Shown in pieces: positions 45,170 through 54,207 of a stretch of DNA of 64,000 nt. The position numbers and the translations under genes were made by a program. The notes beneath the pieces were generated by a model that worked only from the letters and a program-made list of their open reading frames with translations, searched no databases and was not told the DNA's origin. Numbering within the stretch: position 1 is the first letter of the stretch; each line of letters starts with the position of its first letter. Source of the stretch: Novosphingobium sp. (GTDB taxonomy: Bacteria > Pseudomonadota > Alphaproteobacteria > Sphingomonadales > Sphingomonadaceae); the NCBI RefSeq assembly GCF_019748365.1, contig NZ_JAIEPN010000004.1, forward strand, positions 49,138 through 113,137, in the 5' to 3' direction.

Positions 45170-46297
45170 TTAGACCGGGCGAGCCGGGGCGGCGCCGATG
45201 ACGATGTTCTCGACCAGCGCGACCAGTTCGTAATCCTCGACCACGTAGTCTTCGTTGACGCTCTCGTAGTTGGCGATCCGGTTGTATTCCGGTTCGTCCT
45301 TCAGGTAGCGGCGGCGGGTGCCCTCCTGATAGTAGATCGAGAGGTTCTTGAGCGTGGTGATCAGGATTGCATTGGCCGGGAAGAACGGCACCGTCACAGC
45401 CTGAAGACCGCCGATCGTTTTGTTGGAGCGGATGATGCGATCCGTCGCTTCAACTTCGGTAGCCGTCGCGCCGGTGGTCTGTGCGATGGTGAAGTACTTG
45501 TCATCGACCAGATCGCTGCCAATGATCACCACCAGATCGGTGCGATTGCGGTGCCATTCGGGCAGGAGGCGCTTGGCATCGAGCACGAGGGCATCGAGCG
45601 AGCTGTAGTCCGCGGCGGCCGTAGTCGAATGACCGGGCTGCGCGGAAGTCGCGTTGGGATCGAACAGCACCACGCCGGGCTTGACGTAGATCGCGCGCAG
45701 AGCGGCGTTGTTCGTGCCATTGGTGCGGACGGTGAGCGCGCCATCGTTCATCACCTGAGCGGGGGCGCGATCGCGGATCTTCTTGAGCCAACCGATGTTG
45801 ACATCCTGCAGCAGCGGGTTGGCGACGCGATCGGTGGTGGCGGCGGCGGAAGTGCCGTTCCAACCGATCATGATGCGGTCGCGCGCCTGCTGGCGCAGGA
45901 TTTCATCGCGCAGCAGCGTCTCGAATTCCGGACGGTGGCGCCAGGCATCGAGCAGGCCGTAAGCCATCGCCCAATCGAAATCGGTCTTGCGGCAGAAATA
46001 GGTGTTGGTTTCCGCGCTGCCGGTCGGATCGGCCGGATTGCGCCGCGCGCCGCCCGAGGTGTCCGTCCGGCCCGCCATGCTGCGGGTGGTGCCGAGGCCG
46101 AGGGTCTGCTCGGTCTGATCGACGACCGGAGTGACGTTGATCATGTTCAGGAATTCGGACGATTCGCGCATCTTGACTTCGAGGCGCTGCTCGACCGCCG
46201 GATCGACCGAGAACTTGGTGGTGGCATCCTCGACGCCGTTGAGCAGCGCGATCTGGCTGACGTAGGCGTTGAAGCGGAGCCGGGTTTCGTTGCGCAT
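45170..46297 (-). CDS. Phage major capsid protein (gpN)
   Basis: MRNETRLRFNAYVSQIALLNGVEDATTKFSVDPAVEQRLEVKMRESSEFLNMINVTPV. Confidence 0.93.
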   Translation of the reverse strand: MRNETRLRFNAYVSQIALLNGVEDATTKFSVDPAVEQRLEVKMRESSEFLNMINVTPVVDQTEQTLGLGTTRSMAGRTDTSGGARRNPADPTGSAETNTYFCRKTDFDWAMAYGLLDAWRHRPEFETLLRDEILRQQARDRIMIGWNGTSAAATTDRVANPLLQDVNIGWLKKIRDRAPAQVMNDGALTVRTNGTNNAALRAIYVKPGVVLFDPNATSAQPGHSTTAAADYSSLDALVLDAKRLLPEWHRNRTDLVVIIGSDLVDDKYFTIAQTTGATATEVEATDRIIRSNKTIGGLQAVTVPFFPANAILITTLKNLSIYYQEGTRRRYLKDEPEYNRIANYESVNEDYVVEDYELVALVENIVIGAAPARPV

Positions 46298-46363
46298 TGT
46301 CTCTTCCTTGGTGCGGGTGGCGCGGGGCTTTGGCGGATCGGCGGGAGCGTTTGAGGGGCGGGA

Positions 46364-47242
46364 TCAGCAGTCGGTCTTGATCGTGTCCGGTGCGCCGCCG
46401 GTGGCGGGGGCGCGCTGCTGGAACTTGTTGGCGGGGGTATTTTCGAGCAGCTCGCGGAAGGTCTTCACTTCGGCCTCCAGCGCGGCGGTGCGGGCCTGAC
46501 TGGCTTCGGTGAAGGCCTTTACGGTGCTGGCCATCTCGGTCATCACCGCGCCGATCTGGGCGAAGGCGGCAGCGGTGGCCGCTTCACCTTCGGGTGCCGC
46601 CGCCGGTGGGGAGGGGGGCGCCGGCGGCGACTTCGGTTCGGCAGGCTTGCCGGAAAGGCTGTCCACGAAAGCGCTGATCTTGGCGAAGAGGCCGGTGGTC
46701 GGATCGGCGGGCGGGGTTTCCTCGGCGAGTTCGATCATCACTTCCTCGGCGGCGGTGAAGAGGTTCGCCTTGTCCTGCTTGCGGTGGGCGAGGGGGTTGT
46801 TCTCCCCCTGCGAGGCGGCGAACTGCAGCATTTCGGTGCCGAGGCTGGCCGGGCTGTCCGTGACGGCGAGGCCGACCAGGTAGGCCTTGCCGGTGCCGGC
46901 GAAATTGGGCGCGATCTCGACCGAAGAATAGAGCTTCTGGCCCTTCTTGTTCATCGCGATCAGGGGATCGAGGGCATCCACCTCGGCGAAGAGGGCGAGA
47001 AGCTTCTTGGGCTTGCCGCCCACATTCAACTCGACGGTATCGGTCTTGAGGCTGAGCACATCGCCATAGGCCTGGAACGGGCCATCGGCGGTGATCCCGC
47101 GCACATGTTCGAGGTTGACCCGCGCGGCATAGGTTTCGCGGTTGTAGGTCTCGGCCGCGTCGAGCAGCCACTGGCGGTCGATCGCGCGGCCATCGGTGGT
47201 GGCGCCTTCGACTGCGACGCGGAAGAAACGGGTCTTGGCCAT
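46364..47242 (-). CDS. Phage capsid scaffolding protein/protease (gpO)
   Basis: MAKTRFFRVAVEGATTDGRAIDRQWLLDAAETYNRETYAARVNLEHVRGI. Confidence 0.93.
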   Translation of the reverse strand: MAKTRFFRVAVEGATTDGRAIDRQWLLDAAETYNRETYAARVNLEHVRGITADGPFQAYGDVLSLKTDTVELNVGGKPKKLLALFAEVDALDPLIAMNKKGQKLYSSVEIAPNFAGTGKAYLVGLAVTDSPASLGTEMLQFAASQGENNPLAHRKQDKANLFTAAEEVMIELAEETPPADPTTGLFAKISAFVDSLSGKPAEPKSPPAPPSPPAAAPEGEAATAAAFAQIGAVMTEMASTVKAFTEASQARTAALEAEVKTFRELLENTPANKFQQRAPATGGAPDTIKTDC

Positions 47243-47340
47243 CGGTATGCTCCGGTTCGGGTGTGGCTGGCTGGTGGCGGATCAGCCGGGCCGGACGGGT
47301 GCAAAAGGCATTCGGCGCGGCAACCTTGCAACGCGGGCGC

Positions 47341-47363
47341 GTTGTGAGGGCAGGGGTCACAAC
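47341..47363. promoter_or_regulatory. Late-promoter dyad copy A, GTTGTG-N11-CACAAC
   Basis: GTTGTGAGGGCAGGGGTCACAAC between divergent O (minus) and P (plus). Confidence 0.65.
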
Positions 47364-47410
47364 AGGGCGACATGGGCCGCGCGGGCGGCGCGGGCATAGC
47401 GTGCCGCCGC

Positions 47411-49318
47411 ATGGAGCTGCCGCCCGACAACGATAATCCCCTGCCCGAGGAGGACGACGCGCCCGAGGCCGATGCGGCAGCGGGCGGTCTTGCCGCGCCG
47501 GTCGTTTCGCTGCCGGCGGTGGTGGCGAAGCGGCTGCAGGCCCGCTCGCTCTACTGGCGGGGCTGGTCGATCACCCAGATCGCGGACGAGCTGGCCATCC
47601 CCTACACCACGGTGGCGAGCTGGAAGGTGCGGCATGGCTGGGACAAGGCGAGCCCGGTGGAGCGCGCGGAGGAATGCCTCTGGGTCCGCTACAGCCAGCT
47701 CATCGCGAAGGAGAAGAAGACCGGGCACGACTTCAAGGAGATCGACCTCCTCGGGCGGCAGTTCGAGCGGTTTGCCCGGCAGCGCAAGTATGAGGGCGAG
47801 GGCGGGAACGAGGCGGACCTAAACCCGAAGCGCAGCAACGGGGCCAAGGCGGCGAACGCCAAGAAGGACGCCGAAAAGAACCTGATCACGCCGGACATGA
47901 CCGCGCTGCTGCGCGCGGACATGGAGGCAAACCTCTTCGGCCATCAGGAAGACTGGCTGAATACCACCAGCCTGCGCACGCGCATGATCGTGAAGAGCCG
48001 CCAGATCGGCGCGACCTGGTACTTCGCGCGCGAGCGCCTGCTGGTGGCGCTGGAGACCGGCAAGAACCAGATCTTCCTTTCGGCGAGCCGGGCGCAGGCC
48101 AACATCTTCCGCGCCTACATCGTGCAGTGGGTGCAGAAGGTTTGCGGCGTCACCCTGAAGGGCGACCCGATCGTCATCCAGCGCGGGGTGATCGAGGGCG
48201 AGGATATCGGCAGCAAGGTGCTGGAGCCGGTCGAGCTTTACTTCCTCGGCACCAATTACCGCACCGCGCAGGGTTATCACGGCGACGTGATCATTGACGA
48301 ATGTTTCTGGATCTACGGGTTCGAGGAGCTGTTCAAGGTCGCCGCCGCGATGGCGACGCACAAGATCTACACGCGCACCCTGTTCTCGACGCCCAGCACT
48401 CTGGCGCACGAAGCCTATGCGATGTGGAGCGGTGACCGGTTCAACCGGCGCCGCGCCAAGGCGGACAAGGTGCGGATCGACCTTTCGCACGATGCCCTCA
48501 AGAACGGCGCGATGGGGCCGGACGGGATCTGGCGCCAGATCGTCAACCTGTTCGATGCGATCGCCAAGGGTTTCGACCTGGTCGACGCCGAGGAGCTGCA
48601 GCGCGAGTATTCGGTCGACGAATTCGACAACCTGTTCCGCTGCATCTTCCTCGATGACAGCCAGTCGATGTTCCCGTTCGAAGTCATGCGGCGCTGCATG
48701 GTCGATAGCTGGGAGGTGTGGCGCGATTTCCAGCCCTATGCGCAGCGGCCCTATGCCGGCGAGGTGTGGCTGGGGTACGATCCGAACGCGAGCGAGAGCG
48801 CGACCGGGGACGACGCCGCGCTGGTGGCGCTGGCGGCGCCCACCAAGCCCGGCGGCAAGTTCCGCGTGCTGGAAAAGCAGCGGCTGAAGGGCCTGCAGTT
48901 CGATGCGCAGGCGGACGCGATCAAGGCCATGACGGCCAAGTACAACGTGACGCGGATCGCGATCGACACCACCGGCGCGGGCAAGGCCGTCCACCAGCTC
49001 GTGGCCAAGTGGTTCCCGACGGCCGAGGCGATCCACTATTCGCCGCTGGTGAAGAGCCAGATGGTGCTGAAGGCCAAGAACGTGATCACGGCCGGGCGGC
49101 TCGAATTCGATGCCGGTTGGCTGGATGTGATGGCCAGCTTCATGGCGATCCGGCCCGAGATCACCAAGCAGGGCATCACTTATACCGCAGGCCGCGCCGG
49201 GGGCGTGGGCCATGCCGATCTTGCCTGGGCGATCATGCACGCCCTCTATTTCGAACCGCTCGATGCATCGGATCCGGGCGGTGGTTCCACGCTGGAGATT
49301 TTCGATGGCGAATCCTGA
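47411..49318 (+). CDS. Phage terminase ATPase subunit (gpP)
   Basis: ARSLYWRGWSITQIADELAIPYTTVASWK; MIVKSRQIGATWYFARE; DVIIDECFWIYGF. Confidence 0.93.
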   Translation: MELPPDNDNPLPEEDDAPEADAAAGGLAAPVVSLPAVVAKRLQARSLYWRGWSITQIADELAIPYTTVASWKVRHGWDKASPVERAEECLWVRYSQLIAKEKKTGHDFKEIDLLGRQFERFARQRKYEGEGGNEADLNPKRSNGAKAANAKKDAEKNLITPDMTALLRADMEANLFGHQEDWLNTTSLRTRMIVKSRQIGATWYFARERLLVALETGKNQIFLSASRAQANIFRAYIVQWVQKVCGVTLKGDPIVIQRGVIEGEDIGSKVLEPVELYFLGTNYRTAQGYHGDVIIDECFWIYGFEELFKVAAAMATHKIYTRTLFSTPSTLAHEAYAMWSGDRFNRRRAKADKVRIDLSHDALKNGAMGPDGIWRQIVNLFDAIAKGFDLVDAEELQREYSVDEFDNLFRCIFLDDSQSMFPFEVMRRCMVDSWEVWRDFQPYAQRPYAGEVWLGYDPNASESATGDDAALVALAAPTKPGGKFRVLEKQRLKGLQFDAQADAIKAMTAKYNVTRIAIDTTGAGKAVHQLVAKWFPTAEAIHYSPLVKSQMVLKAKNVITAGRLEFDAGWLDVMASFMAIRPEITKQGITYTAGRAGGVGHADLAWAIMHALYFEPLDASDPGGGSTLEIFDGES

Positions 49319-50336
49319 GACCCTTCCGGCCCCTTCGGGCGTTTCCGCGTTTGCCTTTGGCGATGCGGTGAGCGTGCTCGATCGGCGCGAGCTGTTCGAC
49401 ATGTTCGAGGTGGCGCACAACGGGCGCTGGTATGAGCCGCCGATCAATCCGGCAGGCCTCGGCCGGGCCTATCGCATGGCGCCGCACCACCAGAGCCCGA
49501 TCCTGCTGAAGCGGAACATGCTGGTGGCTTCGTTCGTGCCGAGCCGCTGGCTGAGCAAGGCCGATTTTTCGCGCTGGGCGCTGGACTGGATCATCTTCGG
49601 CAACGCCTATCTGGAAAGCGTGCCCAACCTGGCCGGACGCCCCGCGATGCTGCGGCCTTCACCGGCGGCATGGACGCGCGTGGGCGTGAAGCCGGACACC
49701 TTCTGGTTTGCCCCGCGCACCTATAATTCGGCGGACGCGACACAGTTTGCACCCGGCACCGTGCACCACATGGCCGAGCCCGATCCGATGCAGGAAATCT
49801 ATGGCATGCCCGAATATCTGAGCGCGCTGCAGAGCGGCCTGCTCAACGAGAGCGCCACCCTGTTTCGCCGCAAGTTCTACATCAACGGCAGCCATGCCGG
49901 GTACATCCTCTATGTGGGCGAGGAGAGCTTTTCCGAGAAGGACAGCGAGGCGCTGCGCAAGGCCATGCGCGAATCGAAGGGTCCGGGGAATTTCCGCAAC
50001 TTCTTCCTGCACATCCCCAAGGGCAAGCCGGAGGGGGTGAAGATCCTGCCGATCGGCGAGGTGGGTGCGAAGGACAACTTCCTCGATATCAAGAACGTGA
50101 CGGCGGAGGATATGCTGGCCGCGCACCGCACGCCGCCGCAGCTTTGCGGCATCGTGCCCAAGAACACCGGCGGCTTTGGCAACGTGGTGGATGCCGCGCG
50201 CACGTTCTACCATCTCGAAATCGTGCCCATTCAAGACCGCATGCTGGAAGTGAACGACTGGCTGGGGCTCCCCGCGATCGCCTTTCAGGAGCCGGATTTT
50301 GCGAGGCTGGTGGCGGCGCCGGCGTCGAACCCCTGA
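49305..50336 (+). CDS. Phage portal protein (gpQ)
   Basis: LYVGEESFSEKDSEALRKAMRESKGPGNFRNFFLHIPKGKPEGVKILPIGEV...AHRTPPQLCGIVPKNTGGFG. Confidence 0.93.
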   Translation: MANPETLPAPSGVSAFAFGDAVSVLDRRELFDMFEVAHNGRWYEPPINPAGLGRAYRMAPHHQSPILLKRNMLVASFVPSRWLSKADFSRWALDWIIFGNAYLESVPNLAGRPAMLRPSPAAWTRVGVKPDTFWFAPRTYNSADATQFAPGTVHHMAEPDPMQEIYGMPEYLSALQSGLLNESATLFRRKFYINGSHAGYILYVGEESFSEKDSEALRKAMRESKGPGNFRNFFLHIPKGKPEGVKILPIGEVGAKDNFLDIKNVTAEDMLAAHRTPPQLCGIVPKNTGGFGNVVDAARTFYHLEIVPIQDRMLEVNDWLGLPAIAFQEPDFARLVAAPASNP

Positions 50337-50393
50337 TTTCACGAGTTCCCCCGTGAAAGCGGGGGCCAGGCTGTTAGCGCAGCCCAAGCCGGC

Positions 50394-50494
50394 GGACTGG
50401 ACTCCGCCACGAACCGATCGAGCTCGAATCGATCCGTCCCGCTCCCCGGCCGGGGATGGAACGGATGCGGAACAAATGAAGCGGAGTCCAGTCC
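50394..50494. other. Nested inverted repeats; candidate cos site or dam leader structure
   Basis: 14-bp perfect repeat GGACTGGACTCCGC (50394-50407)/GCGGAGTCCAGTCC (50481-50494) enclosing ATCCGTCC..TCCCC-GGCC-GGGGA..ACGGAT, directly downstream of Q. Confidence 0.5.
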
Positions 50495-51315
50495 CCATGA
50501 TGATCGAAAATGATGCAATCGAAGCCCTGCAGCCGGTGGCGCCGGTGCGGCCGCTGGCGCCCTACATCGGCGGCAAGCGCAACCTCGCCAAGCGGGTGGT
50601 GGCCCGCATCAACGCCTTGCCGCACGAGACTTATGCCGAGCCCTTTGTGGGCATGGGCGGGGTTTTCTTCCGGCGCGACCGGCGCCCGGCGGGGGAAGTG
50701 ATCAACGACTGGTCGGAGGACGTTTCGACGTTCTTCCGGGTGGTGCAGCGGCATTACGTGCCGTTCATGGAAATGCTGCGCTGGCAGATCACGAGCCGCG
50801 CGGGGTTCGAGAAGCTGCTGCGGCAGGATCCGGCAAGCCTCACCGATCTGGAGCGATCGGCGCGGTTCCTTTACCTGCAGAAGCTGGCCTTCGGCGGGAG
50901 GGTGCGGGGGCGGACGTTCGGCGTGGTGCATGGCGCGCCTGCGCGGTTCGATGTGACCAAGGTGGGGCCGATGATCGAGGCGGCGCACGAGCGGCTTGCC
51001 GGCGTGATCATCGAGCGGCTGCCGTGGGCCGAGTTCATCGCGCGCTATGATCGGCCGGGCACGCTGTTCTACCTCGATCCGCCCTACTACGGGTGCGAGC
51101 GCGACTATGGCGAAGGGATGTTCACCCGCGAGGAGTTCGCCGCCATGGCGGAGCTGCTGCGGGGCGTGAAGGGGCGCTTCCTGCTCTCGCTCAATGACCA
51201 CCCGGATGTGCGCGAGATCTTCGCGGGGTTCCGCTTCGAGGAAGAGGCGGTGCGCTACACGCTGGCGGGAATGGCGAACAGCAAGGTGGTAGGCGAGGTG
51301 ATCATCTCGAACTAG
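50476..51315 (+). CDS. dam: DNA adenine methylase (D12 class)
   Basis: LAPYIGGKRNLAKRVVARINALPHETYAEPFVGMGGVFFRR; GTLFYLDPPYYGCERDYG. Confidence 0.9.
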   Translation: MKRSPVPMMIENDAIEALQPVAPVRPLAPYIGGKRNLAKRVVARINALPHETYAEPFVGMGGVFFRRDRRPAGEVINDWSEDVSTFFRVVQRHYVPFMEMLRWQITSRAGFEKLLRQDPASLTDLERSARFLYLQKLAFGGRVRGRTFGVVHGAPARFDVTKVGPMIEAAHERLAGVIIERLPWAEFIARYDRPGTLFYLDPPYYGCERDYGEGMFTREEFAAMAELLRGVKGRFLLSLNDHPDVREIFAGFRFEEEAVRYTLAGMANSKVVGEVIISN

Positions 51316-51806
51316 CGCCAGCGGCGGGCGAGGCCGCGGCTGATGAGGTAGCGGCCCGCATCGACGCCATTGACCCAGATCCGCGCGAGCGTGCGGCCAT
51401 AGCGATCGGTGCCGGTGCGTTTCAGCTTCACCGGGCCATGCGCGAGGAAGAGGGCGAGTGCGTCTCGGGCGCGCTCGCCCTTCGTGTAATCGCACCAGGG
51501 CGGGTTGCGGCTGCCTTCAAGGCGGCGCGCGGCGGCGGGGCTGCAACGCTGGGAGCGGAACAGCTCGGGCGCGTCGATATCCTCGATCCGGATGCGCTCG
51601 CCGCTGCAGAGGCGGACGGTGTCGCCATCATGCACGCGGGCGATGCAGACGGGCGCGGCGGCGAGCGAGAGGGCGAGGAGGAGCACGGGGCCTAGCGCTT
51701 TCGTTCGAGCTGGTAGAGCGCGGGGAGGACTTCGCGCTCGATGAGCTGGCGCATGTCGAGGAAGGCGACGAAAGCGCGGGGATTGAGGTGGGTGCCGTGC
51801 TCGCAC
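51312..51806 (-). CDS. Thermonuclease-family (SNase-like) protein; true start probably downstream (near 51688)
   Basis: CIARVHDGDTVRLCSGERIRIEDIDAPELFRSQRCSP...GTDRYGRTLARIWVNGVDAGRYLISRGLAR. Confidence 0.82.
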   Translation of the reverse strand: MRARHPPQSPRFRRLPRHAPAHRARSPPRALPARTKALGPVLLLALSLAAAPVCIARVHDGDTVRLCSGERIRIEDIDAPELFRSQRCSPAAARRLEGSRNPPWCDYTKGERARDALALFLAHGPVKLKRTGTDRYGRTLARIWVNGVDAGRYLISRGLARRWR

Positions 51807-51880
51807 CGCCCGGCTTCGGGGAAGTCGCGGAGCTGGTCGTAGAGGCCCTTCAGGCGATCGTGCAGCGAGGTGTCGTCCAT
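51692..51880 (-). CDS. Small phage hypothetical protein
   Basis: MDDTSLHDRLKGLYDQLRDFPEAGRCEHGTHLNPRAFVAFLDMRQLIEREVLPALYQLERKR. Confidence 0.6.
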   Translation of the reverse strand: MDDTSLHDRLKGLYDQLRDFPEAGRCEHGTHLNPRAFVAFLDMRQLIEREVLPALYQLERKR

Positions 51881-52166
51881 GGGGGCGATATGGGCGCTGC
51901 GGGGGTCGCTGTCAGCCCCAACGGCGGCAGGATGGCTGGCTGGGCGCGATAGGCCGCGCGAGGCCCCGCCTCGCCCCCGCGCGCCGCGCTTGCCCCCACA
52001 CCTCGCCCGCGCGCTTCAGGTGCTGGAACTACGCAGTCCCAGGCTGATCGATGCGGTAGATTTGCTGATTAAGTGGGAGGTTTGGCCAAGCGCGAATTGA
52101 CGCGTGTTGTCTCTCGCTTCTTAACACAGCCAACGACTTGGGGGAATAGGGGGAGGTCGGGAAACG

Positions 52167-52409
52167 CCTCACATTCCTCACATGCCAAATTATGGGCACT
52201 CAAACCCGCAGAAATCTGCCGTTTCTTATGTGATGACTAGAACATCACCTCACCTCACATTGCTCCTCACCTTTCTCAAGAATGGCGGATTTCCGCGCTT
52301 TTTCATTCCTCACATGTGATGATCGATAAACCTCACATGATGATGAATAGGTGAGGCAGTTTGTGAGGCTCCAAACCCGCAGAAATCAGCCAATGTGATG
52401 AATGTGAGG
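52167..52409. repeat. Cluster of CCTCACAT/ATGTGAGG repeats plus duplicated CAAACCCGCAGAAATC
   Basis: CCTCACAT at 52167, 52176, 52253, 52308, 52331; ATGTGAGG at 52402; CCTCACCT at 52248 and 52265, inverted at 52349; 16-mer at 52201-52216 and 52372-52387. Confidence 0.8.
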
Positions 52410-52595
52410 AGCTTCCCGATACCCCCCTGCACCTTTGGCGCGGAGGTACGCATGCGCATAAGCAAGAGAATGCCTCGGCATCTCTCATCGGCCATCGGAA
52501 GGTTAGACAAGCGGATCGGGAAGTGGCGGGATTGCGTAGGTCAGGCTTGGTCGGTTAGCCAACGTAAGTGTCGGAGACCAAAGGGGATGCGCAGA

Positions 52596-52612
52596 CCCTC
52601 CACTCCTGCCAC
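52596..52612. repeat. attR core (17 bp)
   Basis: CCCTCCACTCCTGCCAC identical to tRNA-Trp 3' end at 11397-11413. Confidence 0.88.
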
Positions 52613-52720
52613 GTTCCGCTGAGGAACGCTGCGCCGTTTCCCACTTTCGTGAGTTTGCCGTGGCCTGCGCCGCCTGCATGGTGCGGCGGCAAGCCACCCC
52701 TCCTGCCGAAAGCCCCAGCC

Positions 52721-53767
52721 ATGACCGTCAAAGCCTATGCCGCCGAGGCCGCCGACAAGCCGCTCGGGCCTTTCGCCATCGAACGCCGGGAAGCCGGCCC
52801 CAACGACGTGGTGATCGAGATCGCCTATTGCGGCGTCTGCCATTCGGACCTGCACACCGTGCGCAGCGAATGGGGCGGCACGCTCTACCCTTGCGTTCCG
52901 GGGCACGAAATCGTCGGCACGGTCAGCGCGGTCGGCAGCGCCGTCACCCGATTCGCGGCTGGTGACACAGTCGGCGTCGGCTGCATCGTCGATAGCTGCC
53001 GCACCTGCGCCGCCTGCGGTGAGGGGTTGGAGCAGTTCTGCGCCAGCGGGATGACCGGCACCTACAATTCCCCCACCCCCGATGCGCCCGGCCATACGCT
53101 GGGCGGCTATTCCGAGCGGATCGTCGTCGATCAGGCCTATGTCCTCGCCATCCGCCACCCGAAGGAACAGCTCGCCGCCGTCGCGCCGCTGCTCTGCGCC
53201 GGGATCACCACCTGGTCGCCGCTGCGCCACTGGCAGGCGGGTCCGGGCAAGCGCGTCGGCGTCGTCGGCATCGGCGGGCTCGGCCATATGGGCATCAAGC
53301 TCGCCCGCGCGCTCGGCGCCGAAGTGACCGGCTTCACCACCAATCCCGCCAAGGCGCAGGCCATCCACGATCTCGGCGCGCATCATGTCGTCGTCTCGAC
53401 CGACAAGGCCGCGATGAAGGCCGCGCGCGAGAGCCTCGATCTCATCATCAACACTGTCTCGCACAGCCACGATCTCGATCCCTTCCTCCTCACCCTGAAG
53501 CGCGACGGGACGATGGTCATGGTCGGCGGCCCCGAAAAGCCGCACCCGATGCCCACGCTGTTCCATTTCCTCACGCGCCGCCGCAGCCTGGCCGGCTCGT
53601 TGATCGGCGGCATCGCGGAGACGCAGGAAATGCTCGATTTCTGCGCGGAGCACGGCGTCGTCTCCGATATCGAACTGATTCGCATGGAGGAAATCGAGGC
53701 CGCCTATGCGCGCATGCTGAAGAGCGACGTGCGCTATCGCTTCGTGATCGATACGGCGACGATCTAG
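52721..53767 (+). CDS. Zinc-type NAD(P)-dependent alcohol dehydrogenase
   Basis: CGVCHSDLHTVRSEWGGTLYPCVPGHEIVGTV; GVVGIGGLGHMGIKLARALGAEVTGFT. Confidence 0.95.
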   Translation: MTVKAYAAEAADKPLGPFAIERREAGPNDVVIEIAYCGVCHSDLHTVRSEWGGTLYPCVPGHEIVGTVSAVGSAVTRFAAGDTVGVGCIVDSCRTCAACGEGLEQFCASGMTGTYNSPTPDAPGHTLGGYSERIVVDQAYVLAIRHPKEQLAAVAPLLCAGITTWSPLRHWQAGPGKRVGVVGIGGLGHMGIKLARALGAEVTGFTTNPAKAQAIHDLGAHHVVVSTDKAAMKAARESLDLIINTVSHSHDLDPFLLTLKRDGTMVMVGGPEKPHPMPTLFHFLTRRRSLAGSLIGGIAETQEMLDFCAEHGVVSDIELIRMEEIEAAYARMLKSDVRYRFVIDTATI

Positions 53768-53967
53768 CCGCGTCCTGCGGTTGCCCGGGCCGGACACGAA
53801 CAAGGCTCCGCCCATGCTCTTGCCAAATTCCGGCCTTGCGCCTAAATGCGTGGCTCTTCCGACATCGGAAACTTCACCTGCCCCTCCCGGACCTGTCCGG
53901 GGCGGCGATGAGGCCTAGGCGGAAGCCGTGAAGGCGCCCCTCCCGGCGCAAGCGAGAGCAGGACGAC

Positions 53968-54165
53968 GTGATGGCAAAGTTGAGCCCCGGTGAATTCATC
54001 AATCAGGTCCGCGCCGAAGCGCGCAAGGTGATCTGGCCGACCCGCGCCGAGACGACCACGACCGCCATCTTCGTCGGCATCATGATGCTCATCCTCGCGG
54101 TGTTCTTCCTCGGCATCGATTCGATTTTCAGCCTGATCGTGCGCTCGCTGCTGTCGCTGGCCTGA
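53968..54165 (+). CDS. secE: Preprotein translocase subunit SecE
   Basis: SPGEFINQVRAEARKVIWPTRAETTTTAIFVGIMMLILAVFFLGIDSI; adjacent to nusG. Confidence 0.95.
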   Translation: MMAKLSPGEFINQVRAEARKVIWPTRAETTTTAIFVGIMMLILAVFFLGIDSIFSLIVRSLLSLA

Positions 54166-54207
54166 TCTTCGGCGCCTGATCACACGACCCAATTCAAGGA
54201 CTGCCCC

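Larger units (their letters stand above)
11397..52612. mobile_element. P2-like (Peduovirus-type) prophage integrated at tRNA-Trp
   Basis: 17-bp direct repeat CCCTCCACTCCTGCCAC at both ends, integrase beside the tRNA, P2-order structural genes between. Confidence 0.93.

Noticed and set aside
44375-46354. 659-aa plus-strand ORF opposite capsid and terminase M
   Set aside because: Opposite confidently assigned gpM/gpN; low-complexity shadow frame.
47819-49447. 542-aa minus ORF opposite terminase gpP
   Set aside because: Antisense shadow of the terminase gene.
52167-52409. Possible CRISPR array
   Set aside because: Repeats are only about 8 bp, irregularly spaced and in both orientations; no cas genes. 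Reported as a regulatory/iteron-like cluster instead.
52596-52612. Second tRNA-Trp at the right end
   Set aside because: Only the 3' terminal 17 bp is present; it is the att duplicate, not a functional tRNA.
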